A DNA stretch of 64,000 nucleotides from Anthonomus grandis grandis (lineage: Eukaryota > Arthropoda > Insecta > Coleoptera > Curculionidae), in NCBI RefSeq assembly GCF_022605725.1, contig NC_065552.1:35227879-35291878 (forward strand). Reading direction: 5' to 3'. Shown piece after piece: positions 11,357 to 22,644 of the stretch; position 1 is the stretch's first letter, and each line of letters opens with the position of its first letter. Under the pieces are notes generated by a model that did not search any database, was not told the DNA's origin, and saw only the letters and a list, made by a program, of their open reading frames with translations. A program made the translations under genes and the position numbers.

Positions 11357-12473
11357 ACCAGTTCACCCTTAATACTATTAACCATTAATACTCTTAAATC
11401 TCGGAAACCGTTAAGGTAGACGTTCGATATTTGCGACTGCGACAAGAGACAGTGACAAGCGACCGATACAACTTTGCAAGACACCGATTTAATAGCACTG
11501 AATAGAACTCAGTTCAAAGGAAGCGACAGCGTCACGCAGCATATCGGTGTTTACTCATTGTCACGTGCGACTAGAGACATTACCTTCTTTAGAGCAGTGT
11601 CTCGCGAGTGACGTACCAGCATTTTTAGTAAAAAATGGCGATTTCCTCCAATTTGTCGGTAGAAGCCGACGAAAAATTGATAGAATTAGTTCATCAGAAC
11701 ACACCAATTTATGATCCTGCATTAGAAAGTTACAGAGACGGTGTGTTACGGGAAAATATATGGAAAGATATTGGAAAGGCCTTAAATAAAAGCGGTATGT
11801 ACTATGTAGTACATAGTGTCCTGTGAAATGGAATGTACAGGGTGTCCCAACTCGGGGCATTTACGGGGAAACCAAAAACGATAATGATAAATTGACTCTG
11901 CACTGAAAAAAATATTTTGTGAATTTACAATAAATCTACTGCTTTTAGTTTAACCATTATATTTGTTGTAAAATCGCAAAATATTTGTAATCAATAATTA
12001 TTCACAAAATATTTGTATAAAATATTTGTATAATTTAGATTTTCCTTTTAATTGTGAATTTACTTAATCTTTGTGACTAAGAAATACATAGTTTTGTGAA
12101 ATTACAATTTAATATTTAAAATTTTTAGTAATTTTTATTTGTGAAATAACATTTTTTTTGTAATACCACGTTGTAAATGTAAAAAATGCTCTGGTAAAAT
12201 TACATTGGAATAATTGTATTTTTTTACTAGCTGCAGTTTTTTGTTTAGTATTTTAGATAAATTAAATAAAAGACTAAAGTGGCAATTTAAAAAAATACAA
12301 AGGATTTATTTTTTCAAAACTCAATGGAAATTCAATAAACTCAGTAGGAACATAACAAAACTACATGGTAAGTTTTCAAAAAAAAAAGGAAAATAACAAG
12401 TATATTTGAAACATAAACTCTTAAAACTCTTGAAGTAGCCAAGAACTTTGACATAGTCTATATACATTTTGGG

Positions 12474-12516
12474 GCCCCATATAATATCAAATATGTTAAT
12501 TGATATTATATGGGGC
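12474..12516. repeat. Perfect 17-bp hairpin
   Basis: GCCCCATATAATATCAA at 12474-12490 is repeated in inverse at 12500-12516 with a 9-nt loop. It lies about 140 bp beyond the stop codon of the minus-strand gene at 12653. Confidence 0.85.
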
Positions 12517-12652
12517 TACTTTAGCTACTTACAAGCTAAATCTCACAAAAAAAACCCTTTAAGGTTGGAACAAATTCATTTAACATTTATGGACTCAAAA
12601 AAAGAAATAATATAATAATTTATAAATAATTATTTAATAAAATAATAATTTA

Positions 12653-13032
12653 TTATTCTATCTTGGCTAACTTCGTTAAATATGAAATAACTTTTCTTTT
12701 CGAAAGATTTTGTTTTTTCGATTTGGTTCCTGCTTCGGGGTGTATTTTTGAAATATATCTTTGAAGGAACTCCAAAATGCAGGATGCTTCTTTGGGATAT
12801 TCCAAATTAAAGACAAAATAAAGTGCAATTAAGCAATGCAATGCTCCTCCAAATGAGTCACATTTTTCCGTAACAGGTTCTTGTTCTAGGTATATTTTTA
12901 TAGTATTGTTAGAGCCTACAAATAAAAAAAAATACTTATAATCTATTTTCAAAAAAAATATTTTTACTTACCACCACATAATACAATGCATGGTTCCATA
13001 CCAAGCTCAAAAGAAGATTCATCGGTAATGTC
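12653..13032 (-). CDS. C-terminal exons of an unidentified transposon-borne gene
   Basis: Two exons splice in frame on the minus strand: exon A 13032-12972 (after TATTCCAG, donor GTAAGTAA) and exon B 12915-12653 (after TTTGTAG, TAA stop). Exon A ends in phase 1 and exon B supplies the other two bases, giving IVLCGGSNNT. The product then reads EKCDSFGGALHCLIALYFVF, YPKEASCILEFLQRYISKI, HPEAGTKSKK and a final short lysine-rich tail. There are no stops or frameshifts in about 105 residues. I remember similar tails in uncharacterised insect and vertebrate proteins but cannot name the family. Upstream exons were not found between 13040 and 13560. It lies inside the CACTG element, so it probably belongs to that transposon. 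Confidence 0.6.
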
Positions 13033-14089
13033 CTGGAATAAAATAAGTACATATAATATTTAACCTTTTGACAAAAGTTTATTTATATTATTTAGTTTAT
13101 TTTTTGTTATTAAAATTATAGGTATTTTGCTCCAAATGGCATTAAAAATTGCTTTTTAATGCCGTTTAAGAAGCATATATATAAAATGAATATTGGTAAA
13201 TATAAATATAAATCATTAACATTATTAGTTTACAAGTTTTCTATTACAAGTGTATATAACTTTTACTTGCTGAAAATCTATACTAAATCCATACTAATAG
13301 GTAATAAGACATTTTCATAAAGGACCACGCACAGATTATATGGAAATTGGCAACCTGACCAGTCAGGCAATTTGACAAGTAATCATTGTTAACAGGTATT
13401 AACGTAAATATTTAACTTACCTGATACTTATAGGCACGAAGAAACAGTAAAGATAAACAGAAGGACTAGCACAAAATTCTTTATTACCTGTCTAAGTCAA
13501 AAATAATAACTGAGTCGTCATTCACGTTAAAAATTTCGGAATCGCTTAGGGACGCGTAAACACGCACTCTCATTGGCCGCGGTTTACATAGCCAATGTAA
13601 ATTTAAGAATTAAGGTATAAATTTACAAAACACTTGTAATTTTACATTATATTAGTAAAAATAATTACAAATATTATGTGACTTTATAATATGAATGTGA
13701 TTTTGCAACTTTCTTCGGTAATTTTACAAATCTAATGTAATATTGCTTATAAGTTTCACAAAGTGATTTAAATTTACACAAGTTTTTTAGGAGTTTTAGT
13801 AAATACTTGGTTTATTACAAAATATTTTAATTTTACTGAATAATTGTTGTAACACTACTGAAATTTCTGTAAACTTAAAAAGTAAATTTACAATAATTTT
13901 TTTCAGTGTGTGTATTTAAATTGAACAGACATATGTAACTTCTTTTAGGGCAATTGAATTTGACGTTGGCGATATCAGGATATATCGGAAATGTCTGTTT
14001 TGATTGTTGCGTATGTCAAAATTCATATTATGCGTGATATCGAGTAATCAGTTATCTTTTGTAAGGAATGGCCCTGGGGCGCACCCTAC

Positions 14090-15990
14090 ACATAAAATTA
14101 AACTATAGGAACTAAGTAATGAAATTATTTGCAATTTCTGTTCTGTAAGTAAAGCAGATTGTTGGGTTTTTAAATATCCATCCAACAAAAGATTGTCTAA
14201 GCAGCAAGCAGCCATTATCAGATCATCGCATGTTTCGGGTAGTATGGCTATTGGAGTGTAAAATACTCTGAAAATTTGACATAACAGTCCAAATGCATTC
14301 TCTGTAACCTTGCGAGCACGGCAAATACGTTAATTAAATATATCTTTTTTCTTGTCAGATGTTTCAACTTTTGGAGAATAGGGCTTCATCATATAGAAAT
14401 CGATTAAAATGCTTCGTTACCGATTAAAAAATGTGGTACCTCCAGATTATTTCCGGGTAAACATTTTTCTTTAGGAATATTGTAACTATTCGTGGATATT
14501 TTTCTTCCCATTGCAGTTTTCTCAAAGATACTGCTATCTCCCTATTTGCCATATGCGCCGACCTATACTGCAATAAATTTGCAATTTGCATCTACGGTTG
14601 CTAAGAGGACTATCGAGAAATATTCTTTATAATTGAAATATAGGGAGGCACTGTTCTTGGGGGCTTTAACACGAACGTGCCTGCCATCAATCGCGCCTAC
14701 ACAATTTGGAATGTTTCATTTATTCCAAAATTCCTTAGCGATCCTTTTAAAATCATCTTCAAATTGTGGTGGCATACTTAGTGGGATAAGGTTTTTACTT
14801 AAACTTCTTAATACATTTTTCACTATCTGTGATATGTAACAATCTGGTATGCGATAAGCGAAAGACGAAGATGCGAAAATTTCTCCCATTGCCATGAACC
14901 TGAAAAAAAAACTTGGATTACGTTTCAGTATTTTTTTTATTTCAGGCGATGGATGAATGCAAAAAAAAATGGAAACATGTGAAAAATTCATATAATCGAT
15001 TTAAACGCAAAAGAAAGGGGGGGACAGGAGATGCAGCTAAACCTAAGAATAGCAAGTGGCAGTTTTATGAACGTTTAAACTTCCTGGAAGTGTCTTCTCA
15101 GAGGGATGGCATTTTCAATATACCAAGTCCTCTTAATAAAGAAAGTGAGTCAGGTAGTACTTCACAAAACAGTGTCCCAGATCCCGAAATTGATTGCGAG
15201 GATGAGTTCAGTCAAATCAGTGAACAAAACAATAATGGAAAGGAACGGGGTAACAACACAAAAAAACACAAGTCGCGCAACACATAATATAAAGATCACG
15301 AAGAGAAAAAAGCAAGAAGACTAGTTTTTAAACAAAGAGACACGCAAAGAGAAAACGTGATGAAAAGTTTATCATGTTTAACAAGTTGGACAAAAAATTA
15401 ACGAAGATGACATAGTTTCTTTTGGTGAAAATGTAAAGTCTGTTTTATATAAATTGTTACCAATTTTAAGAATTAGGGAGAAAGTCTGACGTGTTCAGTG
15501 TATTGAGCAAATATGAACTAATGTCTATGGATTCAGCGCCTAATATAACACCGTCAAACAGTTCTTTATCCAGCAATCCACAATATAGCGGATATTCTCC
15601 TATCGGTACAGATTCTACAGTATTTGAGCCTACCAATTTGACTGTGCACCAGGACACCAATTACGGAGCTGATTATTTAAGTCCTACTTTTCTAAACTTA
15701 CCTTAATGTTAAAAACAGTTTCTCTTCAGGAGTGATTACCGACCTTGTACTTTTTGATGCTATATCTTTCTCTATTAAACTTAAAACAAAATAAAACTGT
15801 TTTTTATTTAGTCTGCAGAACTTCCTGTACATGTTATCATCACATTTCACATATTGGGATATTAACATCTTAAAATATCCCTCTTCCCTTCTTTTTTTAA
15901 ACAAGGGATGCATGGTCCTCTTTGGCGCTTGTACATGTAGTAGTATAAAATCAAATCATCTTCTTCCTCTAATAGATATAACAGAGCAAT
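14090..15990 (-). pseudogene. Harbinger nuclease (DDE transposase) of Harbinger 1
   Basis: Exon 1 (to 15702, donor GTAAGT) has the N-terminal Harbinger block: DNMYRKFCRLNKKQFYFVL and ITPEEKLFLTLR. Exon 2 starts at 14899 after TTTTCAG, continuing in phase with FMAMGEIFASSSFAYRI and ISQIVKN. Further down, with frameshifts, come FNYKEYFSIVLLATVDAN, VGAYGK, GNNLEVPHFLIG and GNEAF. The block before FNYK, which should carry the first catalytic aspartate (VGAIDG type), is disrupted near 14690: the bases for CVGAIDG survive out of frame. Several stops follow (14602, 14570, 14407). The 800-bp intron holds MADF exon 2 and the BESS end on the opposite strand. Inactive. Confidence 0.82.
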
Positions 15991-16171
15991 TTTATCGCAC
16001 ATTTTCGCCAATTTTAATTAATAAAATGAAATCAATCACCAGGGTAGTCAACGCCCGCTCCACGACTGACGACAGACTGATCGGTCGCATTGTCATTGTC
16101 AACTGATGTTAAAACTGTCGCTGTCGCTTGTCGCTGTCTCTTGTCGCGGTCGCAAACATCAAACGTCTACC

Positions 16172-17141
16172 TTAAGAGTTACAGGGTCGGTTAAATGAAG
16201 GCAAAATTGCGCAATTTGGAGCTTAATAGAATGACGTTTAAAAAATTTATACGAAGTTATCTGAAAAAAATCGAAAATTGTCAAAATCGTTTTTAGTTTC
16301 TACCGACTTTATTTAAAGAGACATCGGAAAACTAAAAACACTTTTTCATTGAAAAAATTATCCGACGTTTCGTTTTGTTTCGATCATCATCAACTTTATT
16401 TTTTCTTAAGGACGCCATATTGGATTTTCTCATTTTTGAAAAGTATTTTTAATTCCTATTAAAACGAGGTATCGCACTTGCATGTCCGATTACTCCTTCT
16501 AGTACTTCCCATAAGAAATTCATGAGTGCAAGAGAGAAAGATTTTATATAAACTGAAGCTATAAAATACTCTGTATTTGATATAGTTTTTTTTAAACCAA
16601 TTCAATGAAAATGTATCAATTGAATACAGAGTATTTCATTACTTTGGTTCATATAAAAAACAGAATTGATGATAATTTCCCAGATAAACTTGTTAACAAA
16701 TCCCATTGAATTCTTATGGGAAGTACTAGAAGGAGTAATCGGACATACAAGTGCGATATTTCATTTTAAAGGCAATTAAAAATACTTTTTAAAAATGAGA
16801 AAATCTAATATGGCGCCCATAAGAGAAAATAAAGTTGATGATGATCTAAAAAAAAATGAAACGTCGGATTATTTTTTTTTGCATCATGTCGTAGTGCATA
16901 AAAACTGGCAATGAAAAACTGTTTTTAGTTTTCCGATATCTCTTTAAATAAAGTCGGTAGAAGGTAAAAACGATTTTGACAAAGTTCGGTTTTTTTTGGA
17001 TATCTCCGGAAGTGTCCGGAATTTTAAAACTTTTTAAACGTCATTTTATTAAGCTCCAAATTGCGCAACATTTAACCGACCCCGTAACTCTTACGGTTTC
17101 CGAGATCCCAATGGTCACCCTCGAATTTGGGACACCCAGTA
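16172..17141. repeat. Large palindromic repeat element
   Basis: Two arms of about 350-400 bp face each other: 16175-16530 and 16690-17105. Shared landmarks in inverse order are the TTACAGGGTCGGTTAAAT edge, GCGCAATTTGGAGCTTAAT, GTTTTCCGAT next to TCTTTAAATAAAGTCGG, CCGACGTTTC, GGCGCCCATA-like sequence and TAGTACTTCCCATAAGAA. The right arm continues outward through GGTTTCCGAGATCCCAATGG to GGGACACCCAGTACA (17141). Its left outermost part was separated by Harbinger 1 and shows up at 11395-11413. A third, single-arm copy lies at 55880-56080 and a diverged interior piece at 61070-61130. No gene is encoded. Confidence 0.8.
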
Positions 17142-17149
17142 CAGATCAA

Positions 17150-17985
17150 AAGAAGTATGTCAAAATAAATCTTTGTCTAGTAAGTGACCTTTACAATTTT
17201 TTCTTACTAATAAATGAACTGCAAAAGAAAGAAAAATGCCCAACAGCATAATAACCATCTTCGTCTAATGGCCGTAAAACAATGGCGCACTTTAGCTTAT
17301 CGATCCATAAACCTCTCTTGAGTGACAGATGGCTTTGCATGCCCCCCGAAACGCCAAAATCGCGTAGCGTGTTGCCTAATAACAAAAATCTGGACGTCGA
17401 GATTGCTCTATACAACTCTTCGTGTTATTTAGTTAAAGCTCCCTCTGTTTCACGAGACTCACGATATTAACAAGAACGCTAATAAATTATTTTGTTTTCG
17501 TCGGGTATAAGCTATGTAGGCTCCTGGTGTACGGTATTTGATATTTAACAGCGTGTGTCCCTATATTTTAAAACTGACGGGAAATAAAAGTGTTCTTAAA
17601 AAAGATCCAGCTGTCCTGCGGGAGTGGGTAGCTTCCTGTAATGTTTGTCCTGTTATCATCTTAATTTGGTCTATCCATTGAATTACCAAGGTTTCCATGG
17701 TTTTGATATCCAAAGAATCTGAGGTATCTATGTATGGATATGGTCATGGTCAGCCTTTTCTTTATGTTGAGTTCTATGATTTATTGGTTTATGCTGTGTG
17801 CAGTCCACGGTATGCGCAACATCTGTTGTACATCTCAGAAGTTTCAAGTCTCGGTTGCGTATGTTGCTATGGGAAATATTAGCGTTTATATTAATGTCTA
17901 TTTAGTGGTCTTAGTTATACTTGAGACTTTTCAATTTTGTTGTCAGTCTTATGCTTGCACTACGTCTGCTATTGACAATTGCCTT
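17150..17985. other. No gene recognised
   Basis: Short open frames only (for example 17282-17470, 17734-18000). None shows a domain I can identify. Confidence 0.4.
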
Positions 17986-17989
17986 CAAA

Positions 17990-18760
17990 TTTCTGATTAG
18001 CAATGTCCCCTATCGTTGAATCAGAAAGAATATAAGCTTTCATTGCATTTTTTGCAATATCTTTTAAATAACTATGCAAACACAGAAAAGTATCAAAAGA
18101 AGGTGGGAAATGAAAGGCAGCTTTTAACGTAAGTCTTTTGCTTTGTATTAATTTATTTTTATTCCTCTTCGTCTTCTTCTTCTTCTTCTTCTTGACGATC
18201 ACATTGGCCCATCTAACTTCAGCTCTTTGGGTTTTTATTGATTACCATTGCATTAGTTTAACTAATATTAAGTTTGATGAACATTGACAAAACATTGTTT
18301 TCCATCAATACAAACCTCGATTCATGGTAGATTTTAAAATCTAATACGAGGTCCGTCGGATGTCGTAAGAACGAAATTCTTCAGTTCCACTGGTCTTGGT
18401 TTTTTTTTAACAAATTGTCGAACTGGACATCTTCCCAAAAAAGGAATTATTTGTTCATCAATAGAAAAAGCTGTCTTTTCTTTTCTTTCAATGGCTTTAC
18501 ATCAATTGCGAACCAAATCAATTACCGGCTGTATTCTCCACAATTTATTCTTTTTTTGTTCCTCTTCTGATACGCTAAGATTGTCAACGACATGTAAATT
18601 TTCACAATCATGTCGCACGGTTCTCCACCCAGATTAACATTTTTTGATCCTTATAACACTAGTAAATAAGGAAGTCACAATTGTGACATCGGGTAGCGTA
18701 AGGGTTAACAGACAAGCCACCTTTGACTTTGGTTGAAAACAAATCATCCAAATCAGTGCA
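17990..18760 (-). pseudogene. piggyBac-type transposase relic
   Basis: On the minus strand, around 18490-18365, the translation reads FSIDEQIIPFLGRCPVRQFV then KKKPRPVELKNFVLTTSDG. This matches the conserved DDE_Tnp_1_7 block of piggyBac, where the aspartate before EQ is catalytic and the order is FKGRxxxxQYxPxKPxxWGxK. Upstream (toward 18760) FGCTDLDDLFSTKVKGG may be earlier sequence. Downstream, LDFKIYHE (18350) and SFDTFLCLHSYLKDI (about 18070) fit the later part containing the FDNFFTS region. Stops and frameshifts are numerous and the cysteine-rich tail is not visible. Confidence comes mainly from the 18365-18490 block. Confidence 0.65.
18172..18193. repeat. CTT microsatellite
   Basis: About seven CTT units in a row within the piggyBac relic. 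Confidence 0.9.
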
Positions 18761-18769
18761 TCCAAATAT

Positions 18770-19418
18770 TGTTTTTGTTTTATTAGTGTAATATCAGTTT
18801 GTGTGATTTTGACGACAATTACAAAAAATGCTAATTTAAAAGTATACTATTCATCCGAACTACGTAGATCTAAATCCTAAGGCACTTAAACTATCCTATT
18901 CCAATTTATCTCTAACGATTTTAATAAAGACAGGACGGGATTAACAGATTAAGCCGCACATCAGATATTTCCGTCGACCCTTTATGTGTACTTGAGTTTC
19001 GGGTATTCATATGCGCTTATCATAAAATTGAAAATGCTTTAAACATGAATGGGTCTAGACATTGGACGCTATAAACTGGCCCAGATACCGAAGATTTATT
19101 TAGAGATTTTTTACATCCATAGTAAAAAAAAAACAGGGAACAAAATGAGTTAGTGCCTCTTAACAAGCCATATGACGATGATGGATTATCGCCTCTTGTG
19201 GTGTCGGTTTAGTGCTTTTCTATGACTGCCTTTAGGGTCATAAAAAAGTAATGGTTTGTTTATTGTTTTAGTTATAATATTTAATTGCCTGTTGAAGATA
19301 ACGTATGCCTACGCTTGTTTTTATAAAGCAGCTATCTGTTCAAATGGTGATTAAAAGAAAATATGATTGTAAGTAACGTATAAACTTGTGAATTCGTATC
19401 ATTACATAACTAAGTTCG
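18770..19418. other. No gene recognised
   Basis: A+T-rich spacer between the piggyBac relic and the nested mariners; nothing recognisable. Confidence 0.35.
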
Positions 19419-19560
19419 AAAATTAGAGCGAAATGGGAATAAAGTGATTTTTTTCTAGTACAGGGTTATTCATTTTATGCTTGGGAAAGTAAAGTTAAAT
19501 AAAACACACAAGATATTCAAATGGAGACGAAATTTCTATTTTGCTTTAAAGTATGAATCA

Positions 19561-20628
19561 TTATATGTGAAACACAATATCATTTAAATGTCCACCGCCG
19601 GACCTCTCACAAACTTCAATCCTTTTAAGAAAATTTTCAATCACTTTTCGGCACATTTCAGGTGATATCTCGGCTAGAACTTGACGAATGTTAGCTTTAA
19701 GTTGTTGAAGAGTTTGAGAGATATTGGCGTAGACACGATCTTTCGCATAGCCCCACAAAAAAAATCCAAAGGTGTGAAATCACAGGAGGGGCCAATAGAT
19801 ATCACCTAATCTTAAAATTAAACGTCCTGGAAACTTCTCTTGCAAAAGAGCTCGGTTGGCCTGTGTTGTGTGACTTGTGGCCCCGTCCTGTTGGAACCAC
19901 ATGTCTTCCAGATCTTCTTCTTTGATTTCTCTCCAAAAATAATTGGTCAACATGCTTCCATACCGCTCAGAGTTTACTGTTGAGGCTCTCCCACGATTGT
20001 TTTCCAAAAAATACGGACCAATGACACCACCAGACCATAATGCAAACCATACAGTCATTTTTTCGGGATGCAAAGGCCTTTCTACGATCACCTGAGGATT
20101 TTCAGAACCCCATATGCGGTAATTCTGTTTATTTATTTAGCCACACAGCGTAAAATGAGCCTCATCACTGAAGAAAATTCTGCTCAAAAAATGAGCATCA
20201 GCAGTTTGTTGTTCATGCACCCAATTTGCGAATGTTCTGCGTTGTCCTTGTTCTTGAGTGAGTTGGACTTTGTACCGATGGAGCTGTAAATCCAAATGCA
20301 AAACGTGCCACAGTGAGCCGTAAGACAAACCCAAATTTTGGAAACGCCGAGGAATTGACAAATTTGGGTCTTGCTCCACACTTTGAGCCACAGCAGCGAT
20401 ATTTTCAGCTGAACGAACGGTACGGTGATACACGTGCCTTACAATATTAGTAACTGATCCAGTCTCTTCAAATTTTCTTACTGTGTTCGAAATTGTTTGC
20501 TCTGTAGGACGATTATATCGACCTTAATCAACTCATAAAGCTCTAAACGTTGACATAGGAAAATCACCATTTTTATAGAACAATTTAATAATTTTAGTAC
20601 GTTGTTCGACTGTTAAAAAACGATCCAT
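19561..20628 (-). pseudogene. DD41D mariner-like transposase, few lesions
   Basis: The frame starts at 20628 (MDRFLTVEQRTKIIKLFYK) with the helix-turn-helix part, then RSAENIAAVAQSVEQDPNLS, then the catalytic blocks RIFFSDEAHF, MWFQQDGATSHT and, out of frame, WPP followed by CDFTPLDFFLWGYAKD. The spacing between second and third aspartates is 41 residues, after allowing for the small deletion near 19795. Length would be about 355 residues, usual for the group. Visible lesions: a stop at about 20523, a stop after TLCG at about 20137, and the small deletion near 19795. It is the best preserved of the five copies of this type here, and so probably the most recent. Confidence 0.88.
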
Positions 20629-20641
20629 ATTTACCAAAATA

Positions 20642-22644
20642 CAGAGTGTTGAAATTTTTCAAAAAAATCGATTTTTTTCCTCTATATTAAAAACGCATCA
20701 GATTTGAATGAAATATTTAGATTTTAAGTGGTAGGTAGTAAGGCACTTTTTGAGAAATTGTAGGTGATTCGACCTGTCCAGGGACGGATTTGCAGCACAT
20801 GTATGTTAATTTTTTTCTAAAAAAAAACGCCACTGCTTTTTTTTTGAAAAAAAAAATTCGATTTTTCAATAAAACACATTTTTGAGCTGCAACGCACCGT
20901 TGTCGTGCAAAAAAAAATAAAATTCATACAAGGATCTCTTTAATATCATTACAATAAAAAATTAATAATTTTACTAAACAATAAACAATTAAAACAAAAA
21001 AAATAACTTAAAAAAACAATTTAAACAATAAACAATCCAAACCAAATGCTCAGAGTGTCCTCCATGCATTTTTCACACATTTTCTACACCTGTTGACCCA
21101 AAACGTACGCGAGCAAAGATCCCTGACTCGTTTCTCAAAAGTCACCACAACTCTAGCGACTAGGTCTTCTCTATTGGTTACAGGTATTGCGTAGATAAGC
21201 TGTTTCATGCCGCCCCAGACAAAAAAGTCTAGAGGTGTCAGATCAGGTGACCTTGCTGGCCAAGGGACTGGTCCACCTCTACCAATCCACCTGTTGTTGT
21301 AAGCCTAACCTAGAAAAGCCCTAATAGCCCCCAAGCGAAATACGCTGAACAGCTATCATCTTGGAACCAGAGTTCTCTCCGCAACTAGAGAGGCAAGAAT
21401 ACTTGCCCAAACAATATTGTGAAATTTCTGCTGATACCCTCTGATGTGTTTACAGTGGGGGTTTTGATCGCTTCACTCGTGGCTATTGTTTTGTTTTGTT
21501 TTGTATTGTTTGACAGAGAAACCATTTGCAGAACTCAAGATGACGAGAGGAGTATCTCCAGGAATAAGATGCTGCACCTTTTGCAGTTTAAATGGATGAA
21601 GAGTATGGCTTTGTTGTACTCGGTGCACGGTGTTATTGACACAACCAACTGCTGAAGCTAACTTACGACTGCTATTATTGGGCTTAATTTGAATAAAGCA
21701 TCTCTTACCGGGCACCGCCTTGCAACTATTCGATCAATCTGTAAAGAAAAACCATCGAATTTTAAAACAGTAATTATACAATAAGGAAAAAAACATAGTT
21801 TTACCAGTCATCATTTATGAGTTCTAATAATACTTACTATCATTGAGCCAGTCTTCCGTAACCTTGAACTATGAACATTCGATCTGGAAAATGCTACCTG
21901 TACAATTGCTGTGCCAACAAAGCACTTTCTCACACTTATCCAATTGAGGCGATTTGAGTTTTATCAGTTTTCTTTTAAAACAGTTAGAGACCACTAATTT
22001 AATAATCAATTAATTAATTTTTTACTTTTGTTTGATTACTGTCGTTCATTTTTCTCTTGCTCATGTTATCGCCTTGCCAACATTATTTGCAATGGTATCT
22101 CGATCTTGTGCAAAAATTGACTTTCGATCCAATCTCCTAATAAAAGTGACTGCCATACCGTAAAAACACGATAGTAGGTATCCACCGACACTAAACGTAA
22201 CAAAATCCTGTACACACTTTGTTATTATTATGATTATTGTTATTAATTTTATGGAGATTACCATGAAAAATTGGCTAAAATTGTCGGGAAATTAAAAAAA
22301 AAATAATAAAATAAAGAACCCTGGTATGGATTTCATTTTTTTTACTCCAAAACGGTGCGTCGGAGCGCAAAAATGTAAGGGCTGTGTTTTGTTAAGAATA
22401 AACAATATTTTCAAAAAAAAATTATTTTTTCTCAACAAAACAGTGGGGTACTTGTTTTTTTATATAAAATTTAACGAACATGTGCTGTAGGTCCGTCCCT
22501 GAACAAGTTAATTGACCTGCAATTCCTTAAAAAGGTGCCTCACCACCTACCATTTAAAACCAAAAAAATCCATTTAAAACGCTTAAAACGTTTTTAATAT
22601 ATAAGAAAAAAAAACGATTTTTTTTGAAAAATTTCAGCACCCTG
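20642..22644 (-). mobile_element. Mariner-like element with inverted ends and TA duplication, nested in the previous one
   Basis: Ends are CAGAGTGTTGAAATTTTTC (20642) and, in inverse, CAGGGTGCTGAAATTTTTC (22644 inward). The inverted similarity continues for about 200 bp, including GGTAGGTRGTRAGGCAC and CAGGGACGGA. TA lies on both sides (20640-20641 and 22645-22646), the target duplication of Tc1/mariner elements. It encodes the transposase relic 21025-21760. Outside that, 21770-22400 holds nothing I recognise. Confidence 0.8.
21025..21760 (-). pseudogene. Mariner-like (IS630 superfamily) transposase relic
   Basis: Minus-strand pieces in order: LASAVGCVNNTVHRVQQSHT and LHPFKLQKVQHLIPGD (helix-turn-helix and linker, about 21670-21550), then after a shift EGISRNFTILFGQVFLP, and RWIGRGGPVPWPARSPDL then TPLDFFVWGG (third catalytic aspartate, about 21250), ending in a region with NRCRKCVKNAWRTL (about 21060). 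The first and second catalytic blocks are missing or unrecognisable. It differs in sequence from the DD41D element that surrounds it. Nonfunctional. Confidence 0.75.

Larger units (their letters stand above)
11901..13908. mobile_element. CACTG-ended DNA transposon (about 2.0 kb)
   Basis: It starts CACTGAAAAAAAT (11901) and ends with the inverted counterpart (CAGTG at 13904-13908). TG stands just outside each end, a possible 2-bp target duplication. Both subterminal regions, several hundred bp each, are packed with variants of TTGTGAATTTACAA-like words in both orientations, as typical for the binding-site arrays of CACTA/CMC elements. Between them lies a minus-strand gene tail at 12653-13032. 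The superfamily assignment is tentative because no DDE domain is visible. Confidence 0.6.
11835..14092. mobile_element. Possible DNA element with TACAGGGTG-type ends
   Basis: Inside the MADF intron, TACAGGGTGTCCCAACT near 11834 and the reverse complement of 14060-14090 (TAGGGTGCGCCCCAGGGCC) form imperfect inverted ends. TACAGGGTGTCCCA-like ends recur elsewhere here (17130, 22645, 35131, 56075). The CACTG element at 11901 would be inserted in it. The inside right part (13912-14060) has no gene. The boundaries and family are uncertain. Confidence 0.4.
11635..15706 (+). pseudogene. MADF-BESS accessory gene of Harbinger 1
   Basis: Exon 1 (11635-11794, donor GTATGT) encodes the first half of a MADF (Myb/SANT-like) domain, with KLIELVHQNTPIYDPALESY and ENIWKDIGKALNKS. 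Exon 2 begins at 14946 after TTTCAG and continues with DECKKKWKHVKNSYNRFKRK and KWQFYERLNFLE, then an acidic, serine-rich linker. After frame breaks at 15288-15400 a BESS-like helix follows (DDIVSFGENVKSVLYKLLP, about 15408), and the open frame 15491-15706 ends the protein. Exon 1 ends in phase 1, as in Harbinger 2, but exon 2 as it stands is out of phase, so a small indel has occurred. The intron was enlarged to 3.1 kb by other transposons. Exon 2 overlaps the transposase intron on the other strand. Confidence 0.8.
11414..16171. mobile_element. PIF/Harbinger transposon 1, with TIRs and TTA duplication
   Basis: The left end from 11414 and the reverse complement of the right end from 16171 share GGTAGACGTT, then TTTGCGAC, GCGACAAGAGACAG and GACAAGCGAC, about 50 bp with four or five mismatches. 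TTA flanks both ends (11411-11413 and 16172-16174). It carries a Harbinger nuclease on the minus strand and a MADF-BESS gene on the plus strand, which together form the usual two-component system: the nuclease cuts, the partner binds DNA and helps nuclear import. Removing the element restores a sequence found intact in related repeats at 17070-17100 and 56020-56040, which independently supports the boundaries. Confidence 0.9.

Noticed and set aside
16365..16400. Hammerhead motif in the palindromic repeat (minus strand, TTGATGATGAT...GAAACG)
   Set aside because: Has T instead of C at the first core position, and stem II does not pair in either arm. Possibly ancestral, but not supported here.
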